From assembly GCA_004123355.1 (NCBI GenBank), contig SCHM01000002.1, positions 10,079,569-10,143,568 on the forward strand: DNA of 64,000 nucleotides, in the 5' to 3' direction. Positions 58,804-64,000 of this stretch are shown here, piece after piece (the first letter of the stretch is position 1; every line of letters begins with the position of its first letter). The notes beneath the pieces were generated by a model. It was not told the DNA's origin. It worked only from the letters and a program-made list of their open reading frames with translations, and searched no databases. Origin of the DNA: Amphirosellinia nigrospora (lineage: Eukaryota; Ascomycota; Sordariomycetes; Xylariales; Xylariaceae). The position numbers and the translations under genes are program-made.

Positions 58804-61219
58804 TGCCGGAAAGAACTGCAAAGGGCACCGATGGCGGGTTGGTGAACCGAAAAACCCATAAGGGAGTTGACGGAGCTATTGGTGGACAGGGACGACATAG
58901 TGATGGTTGCGTTGTTTCTCACGTGGGAAATGCTGTTGGAATACACCTTAAATCACGGTTCTGCGAATTGCTCCCACAGGACAGAAAACGTATCACCCGC
59001 ACCAGCGAACACCGAAACGTATTAGGGGGGTTAGGGGTCGCCAACTCCGAAATCTGGACAGAGCGAAGTGTATGCGGAGTCCAGTTGTATACTATGTGTA
59101 AATTTCTGAGAAATATGGCTAACTGATTTCCTTTAGCTGACGGTCACTAATCTCAAAATAGGAAATCATACCGGAAGTGGCCGTCAGTAAAGCCAAGTTG
59201 AGCACTGGTCGAGAAGTTTCGTGATAGTTTGTTGGTTGGAATTGTCAGCTTCTCGGGGCTAATACGTAGGTCACGACCGCCGGTATAGATTGGGGTTAGG
59301 GATGGGGTCGGCGGAAGGGTTCTTGGAAGATGGATAGAGATGGTGTGGTGGGTATGTAAGTGAAGGCTAGGGGGCGTCTAGCTATGATAGCGATCACTAG
59401 GTATCGCGGCCTTGTCTCCAAAGTGCAAGATGGAGGAGCTTCGTGTTTCGTGATAGAGTGGATGGGGGAAAAGAGGGAAAAGGAAGGAAAAGATTTGAGG
59501 TCGGGAGGGAGTCACAAGCCGATATTTCAGTTCTGACTGAGGCCGGATTCTGGTAACTTTGAGGCACTGCAATTGATGAATCTGGGCGGAGCAGCGGCGC
59601 CATCTGCAAGTGAAATTCTGGTGGATCACGGCGAGACAAATAGGCTTAGCGTCGACTGTCTCGATTGGTGCGCCGGGCCAATGAGAAAGTGTAGTTGGTG
59701 GGGACCCTTGTCGCTCGTGGGCCCAGCGCTGGGGGTACCTCGTTTCGGTGCTGTTAACGTCTCCGCTGTAATGCCGCTGTGTTGGCTAACAAAGCTAAGC
59801 CTCGAGATACTGAGGGAGCTGAATTCTGGCTGAACACTGGCCGTCAGCATCGGCTGCCTGAGGCATCCATGCTTCGGCGAGCTTAAAACCTGAGGATGAC
59901 TCAAAGGAGACGACCCACCTTGACGTCCATGTCCCCCTCCAAAACCCGAATATAACGTGCCTCCCGCATTCTTGGACCGTGTCGACTTATCCACCTAGCG
60001 GCAGTCTTGGACCCTGCAAAGTCTGAGTCGTCACTACAAGCATCAACCTAACACGGTATCTCGAAAGTGTCTGTTTTCAGCTCATAAATTCATTCCAACT
60101 GAGCCAACTAACATAGTATTCTTCCCATTGTGTAAGGCTTGTTGATATCTGCCGAGTGAGACTGCATTAATTGACTGTCTGACGTAACCACCCTGTGCAG
60201 TACAGTTATACAGTACCATGCGTGCCGAGGTGTGGGCACAAGCTCGGGGCCGTTGTTGGGAGTGTAGGTAGTATGCATGGGGGCATTGATGTTGCTGCTG
60301 ATATACATATACGCATCTCTGTCACGACATCATAACTTGCCGCTATTACAGATCAAGTAAGCTTCCATCCACCCCAGACTCACGTCAAGCAAAGGGAGGC
60401 ACATAGTCAAGATCAAGATCTCACGATATAATCGCCCCAGCGTACAGTCGATCTCGGTACGTTCTAATGCGCATCGGCGCATTATCCCCGGAAGGCCAAG
60501 ACGACCATTTCCCGACCTATCGTCCTTCTTACCCCACACCAAACCAGCGCCTGGTCGGAATGAGTCTAAATCTTGGGATTCTTATACATAGTAGGGTCGT
60601 AGGTAAGGTAAGGAGGGGTATAGTGCATACGAGTTGGACTACACAATTGCGCACAGGGTTGACTCATATCTCGTCTACTACTTGCTATTGGAATTGCTGA
60701 TACGACGCCGCAATGCCATGCAGGTCTCGTGCTTATGACTCGACCGGGCAATTGCCAAGTACAACCAAATACCATAAATACAATGGATATTGCAGTAGAT
60801 ACCTGGTAGGTTGATGCACCTATCCGACGCAGGGTGCCTTTCCAAATACAGTAGACAGCCCGTCGAACCGTTGCATGAATCATGGGTCGCATCTCTCGAA
60901 ATGATGTTGATAGATCGTGAGTGAAATGACAATATCAGCCCGCCGTATTTTAAAGAGGCAGCCAAGTACCTGTCAACCAAATAGCAAACACGCTATAAAC
61001 AACGTTTTAGTCGCTGGGGTCCAAATCCGCCAAATGGGCAATCCCACAGTTCCTTAATATTCGGAGGCGACTCTTATAGGCAATAGCTCAGAGCCGCTCT
61101 CATGCCCCATAATGGCATAGATCCAATAGCTTAAATAGATTAGACCGTTGAGGCCTCAAAATTATTCTCCCTTTATATATCGCGCGAAATTTTGAATACT
61201 ATACAAAGCGAGGCAGTCG
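58804..61219. other. Intergenic DNA upstream of the zinc-cluster-like gene
   Basis: No gene is recognised. The part beside 58804 should hold the promoter and leader of the minus-strand zinc-cluster gene. A minus-strand frame at 59626-59994 has no recognisable motif. Confidence 0.5.
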
Positions 61220-63045
61220 TCAGACTACGGGAGCCAAGGTATGTAAACCATTCTAACAAAGGTTAGTAGGTAGGTAACGCGCCTCTAGAGCAAGGTGATG
61301 CTTACATCTCTATATGGCGTACTTCTAAGGCTGCCCATCGCAACCCATGCTACCAATGATCCGAGAATTGTTAATGCGAGATACCATTTCAGGCAACAAG
61401 CACTTGTAGAAAACACCAGCAGAATGCCGCTTAGATGAATGGGAACATTATTCCCAAGAAGGTGAAAGAAGACTAGCGGTGCCAGCAGGGAGAGGATGAG
61501 GTGCCGACCTGGCTTTAAGCGGGACGGCAAGTTGAGGCGAGAATCGTAGAGGGCAGATCTGTGTTCACTTTTCCATCTCGAGAATGGAAGCCGGCCTCGA
61601 ATACAATAGTGGGGGTGGTATTTGTCGCAGCGAACCAACAGCCGCAACGACTCGGTAGTTCTTCGCATTCATGGTATGCCTCTTTGATTCCCTTGCCATC
61701 TTCAGCTTCTCTGCTCTCATCCCCGCGAGCTAATTGTTCATAGAAACCCGAATGACCGGTGTAAGAGCCATACGGAAAATTAGAGTTTTCTGTATTGCTT
61801 GAACCCGACGTGCCCATGTTCCACGATGGCTGATGCCACAAAGATCTGCTCCCAGATGCTTCCGAGACTGTTAATTCCGACGGTAAAGTCCTTGACTGCC
61901 GTACTGGTCTACCAAAGAGCCATTTTTGCCAGTCGTCGGGGAGGCACTTTTCTGGCTCTATACATGCACGTTCGTCGACCCAGTCGAAGCTTACCGCTTC
62001 ACAGCCCGAACAAATAGAGCGACGAGGCGTATCAGCGAAGTGGAAGGAATGGTGCTCAGTAGTGAAATGCTCCTCAAGTTGTTCGAGTGGGCCAGTCCAT
62101 GAGCAAGGGCCCGTCGATGCCAATGATCTAGTCTCTTCCGTTGTATGTTCATACCGGCATTCCCACCGGTTGCGAAATGGCATTGAGCTGCCTATTGCAA
62201 ATTCCACCGGTCTAGACATGGGTGGTAGGCCTAGATAGAATGGCGCCTCATGGGAGCTGTCACGATTGCATTTATCGATGCTGCGGACTGAATGTCAAAG
62301 TCAAGAGCTGGACGAAGGTTTGCATGCACTTGCGGGGTCAACTCGTGACCGGTTGGCAGATCAGACAAAAAATCGAAGTTTTGGTAGCAAGGAATAGTAG
62401 CCGGCGCAACACCACCGGCCCCGAATGTCCCAAGATCGCCAAGCGGTCTCACCGATTGACCCCGAGAAGCTCTAGTATTTTGCCCTTCGTTTCGAGACTT
62501 GTTATAGGCATCTTCCAACTTATCGAAACTGTGGCAGTTACACTATGACTCGTTAACATGATTATCTCCGTAAGTGATGCTCGCTGCGTAAGACTTACAG
62601 ATGTTTTCTTCGTGCGGTGGTATTGGCAAGTAAGCTTAAATTTTCTTTTGAACGCGGTTTCATATCGTTTTTCCATTTGCAGCGGACCAGTCCTCTTGCC
62701 ACGTTGCGGTCTCGACTTTACCGCCTCGGTCGAGTTGTCGGAAGCGAAAGGAGTGCTGCCGTCGCCGCCATGCGAGCATACCGTACTGGGGCTCGGAACA
62801 CTGTCGCTTGCGGTGGTACTTCGAGACATAGACTGTGCCTTGGGCGGTTCGAGGTTGTTTTCCTCAGTTACGTGGTCCTCGAGGCGCTGCCTGTCCATCT
62901 CACGCCGATTTGCATTGTAAAACTCCTGGTACTCAGGCGTGGGCTCGATAACAATGGTCTGAGTGCCATTCTGAGAATTGCGTGCAGATTTATGGGTGAA
63001 AGGCGGAGCTAGAAGACTCCCGTCATTCGAGTTTCGCACAGACAT
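61220..63045 (-). CDS. Conserved fungal protein with Cys/His motifs and C-terminal membrane helices
   Basis: The start is MSVRNSNDGSLLAPPFTHKS. The first Cys/His element is LTCQYHRTKKTS joined across a 56-nt intron (62543-62598, GTAAGT...CATAG) to CNCHSFDKLEDAYNK. A second, C2H2-like element follows: WECRYEHTTEETR, GPCSWTGPLEQLEEHF and TEHHSFHF, then CSGCEAVSFDW. The C-terminus is strongly hydrophobic (61333-61503): HLILSLLAPLVFFHLLG, IHLSGILLVFSTSACC and YLALTILGSLVAWVAMG, probably two or three membrane helices. A second intron (61254-61305, 52 nt) has a perfect TACTAAC branch site and leads to the short last exon ending at TGA 61220-61222. Two one-base shifts are needed, at about 62230 and 61570. 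About 573 residues. I know similar fungal proteins only as uncharacterised. Function could be a membrane-anchored nucleic-acid or protein binder; this is inference. Confidence 0.7.
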
Positions 63046-64000
63046 CTTCCACCAAGAGATTCGAGGTATGTTATAAGGGCCTTAGGTAGCTAGGCGTGTA
63101 GCGGGCTTGGAGCTTAGAGGCTGAAGCCTACGATCGAGAGCCTACACCCTGCTACACAGCCTTGCCCGTAGGACTTACCAAGGATGATCCAAAATATTAA
63201 CACAGAGCAAAGAGATATAAGCTAATTCATATATAAATGATTCAAAACAAGCAGCACATAAAATCAAGATTAGGAAGGAACCGGACGTGTCGTGCGAATT
63301 TGAGAAGAAGAAAACATGGGTGATGAGTGATGGGGCGGAACCTCGAGGAAGCAAGCGTCTTAGGAACAAAATGCCGAAGAATGACTGCCCAGTAATTGAG
63401 GCTGACAAGGCGGCAATATGCAAGATGGCTTGCCTTGTCTAGTAGAGCGCGGGCACACGTGTGGACACCTGATGAGTGCGCTTGTTCTGCAGCGAAGGAG
63501 CCTGCTTATTAGCTACGGTCATCAATTACCTACATACGTCACATCATAACTGAGTCGCACAACTGGCTTACCTGGCTCCAGCGAGGACCAGCTCTCTCGG
63601 GCATGCGAATACCTAGGTAAGTACTTGTGGCCTCAAAGAGGGTGGGGCAGTTAGAGGATAACTGGTGAATTGACTAGTGAGTTTCCCCAAGCGAAAAGCA
63701 TTAAGTAGCGGCGTGATAGGTTGGAGAAAAAAAAAAAACCTCCCACGCTCTGGCATTTTTGTTTGGCAGGCTTACGAAGGCGGTACAGCGGCATGTAACT
63801 AAGCGTCGCCCGTTATTCGCGTCATGGCGACTTGAGGCCTCATGCAGAGTAGCGCTCGCTATCTATCCAGATACCACGTAGGTACTTACAGGTAAGTAGG
63901 TAGGTAGGTGGTTCGAGTATAGCACGAAGGTAGACGTGGTATCGCGCCTTTGTCTAGGTATGATTGTATAGGTATATGTTGGGGGAGAGTCGAACAAGTG
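63046..64000. other. Right-edge non-coding DNA
   Basis: Promoter-side sequence of the 61-63 kb gene and beyond. It contains a 12-nt A run (63727-63738) and a TAGG/TACCT-rich patch (63885-63913). No gene is recognised. Confidence 0.55.
63727..63738. repeat. Poly-A tract
   Basis: Twelve consecutive A in non-coding DNA near the right edge. Confidence 0.8.

Noticed and set aside
41905-63045. Secondary-metabolite gene cluster
   Set aside because: No polyketide synthase, peptide synthetase, terpene synthase, P450 or transporter is recognisable among the genes.
1-64000. CRISPR array, prokaryotic operon or defence island
   Set aside because: No regularly spaced direct repeats or ribosome-binding sites; introns and gene families show a eukaryotic fungal genome.

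Overview
This is a window of a filamentous ascomycete (Pezizomycotina) genome, most likely a Sordariomycete. Evidence: short spliceosomal introns of about 50-100 nt with GTAAGT/GTATGT-type donors and TACTAAC-like branch sites; fungal-specific protein families (Zn2Cys6 factors, a fungal Ash1-type SET protein, an Lsb5/Tom1-like VHS-GAT adaptor, Tad2); and scattered palindromic CCTAGGTA-type motifs in intergenic DNA. The species cannot be fixed from the sequence.

Layout. The left edge (1-932, minus) holds the 5' part of a SAM-dependent methyltransferase that runs off the window. An 18.5-kb stretch follows in which I recognise no gene. At 19.44-20.79 kb, plus strand, lies a Zn2Cys6 transcription factor with a canonical C6 cluster split by an intron. 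After another empty stretch, every remaining gene is on the minus strand: an isolated F-box/LRR-like protein (27.4-29.0 kb); an Lsb5/Tom1-like VHS-GAT adaptor (36.0-37.9 kb); an Ash1-type H3K36 methyltransferase (41.9-44.5 kb); a Tad2-type tRNA adenosine deaminase with a long N-terminal extension (49.6-51.7 kb); a GNAT acetyltransferase (52.5-53.5 kb); a metallo-beta-lactamase-fold hydrolase (54.2-55.5 kb); a zinc-cluster protein with a C-terminal membrane segment (56.2-58.8 kb); and a fungal protein with Cys/His-rich N-terminal motifs and C-terminal membrane helices (61.2-63.0 kb). Two Pol III-type loci are visible: a U6 snRNA-like sequence at 39.70-39.80 kb and a tRNA-like sequence at 34.82-34.92 kb.

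The most pervasive oddity is that almost every gene is split by frameshifts, about 35 in roughly 14 kb of coding sequence. Nearly all are explained by one missing base, many in runs of three to five C or G. Conserved residues continue intact on both sides of each break. The simplest explanation is uncorrected homopolymer indels in a long-read assembly; decay of the whole locus is less likely, because introns and catalytic residues are preserved. Coordinates of multi-frame genes below span all frames.

The genes do not form an obvious pathway, biosynthetic cluster or defence island. They look like housekeeping and regulatory genes spread through a gene-poor region. The most unusual pair is at 56-63 kb: two neighbouring, co-oriented genes each combine Cys-rich putative nucleic-acid-binding motifs with C-terminal membrane segments.
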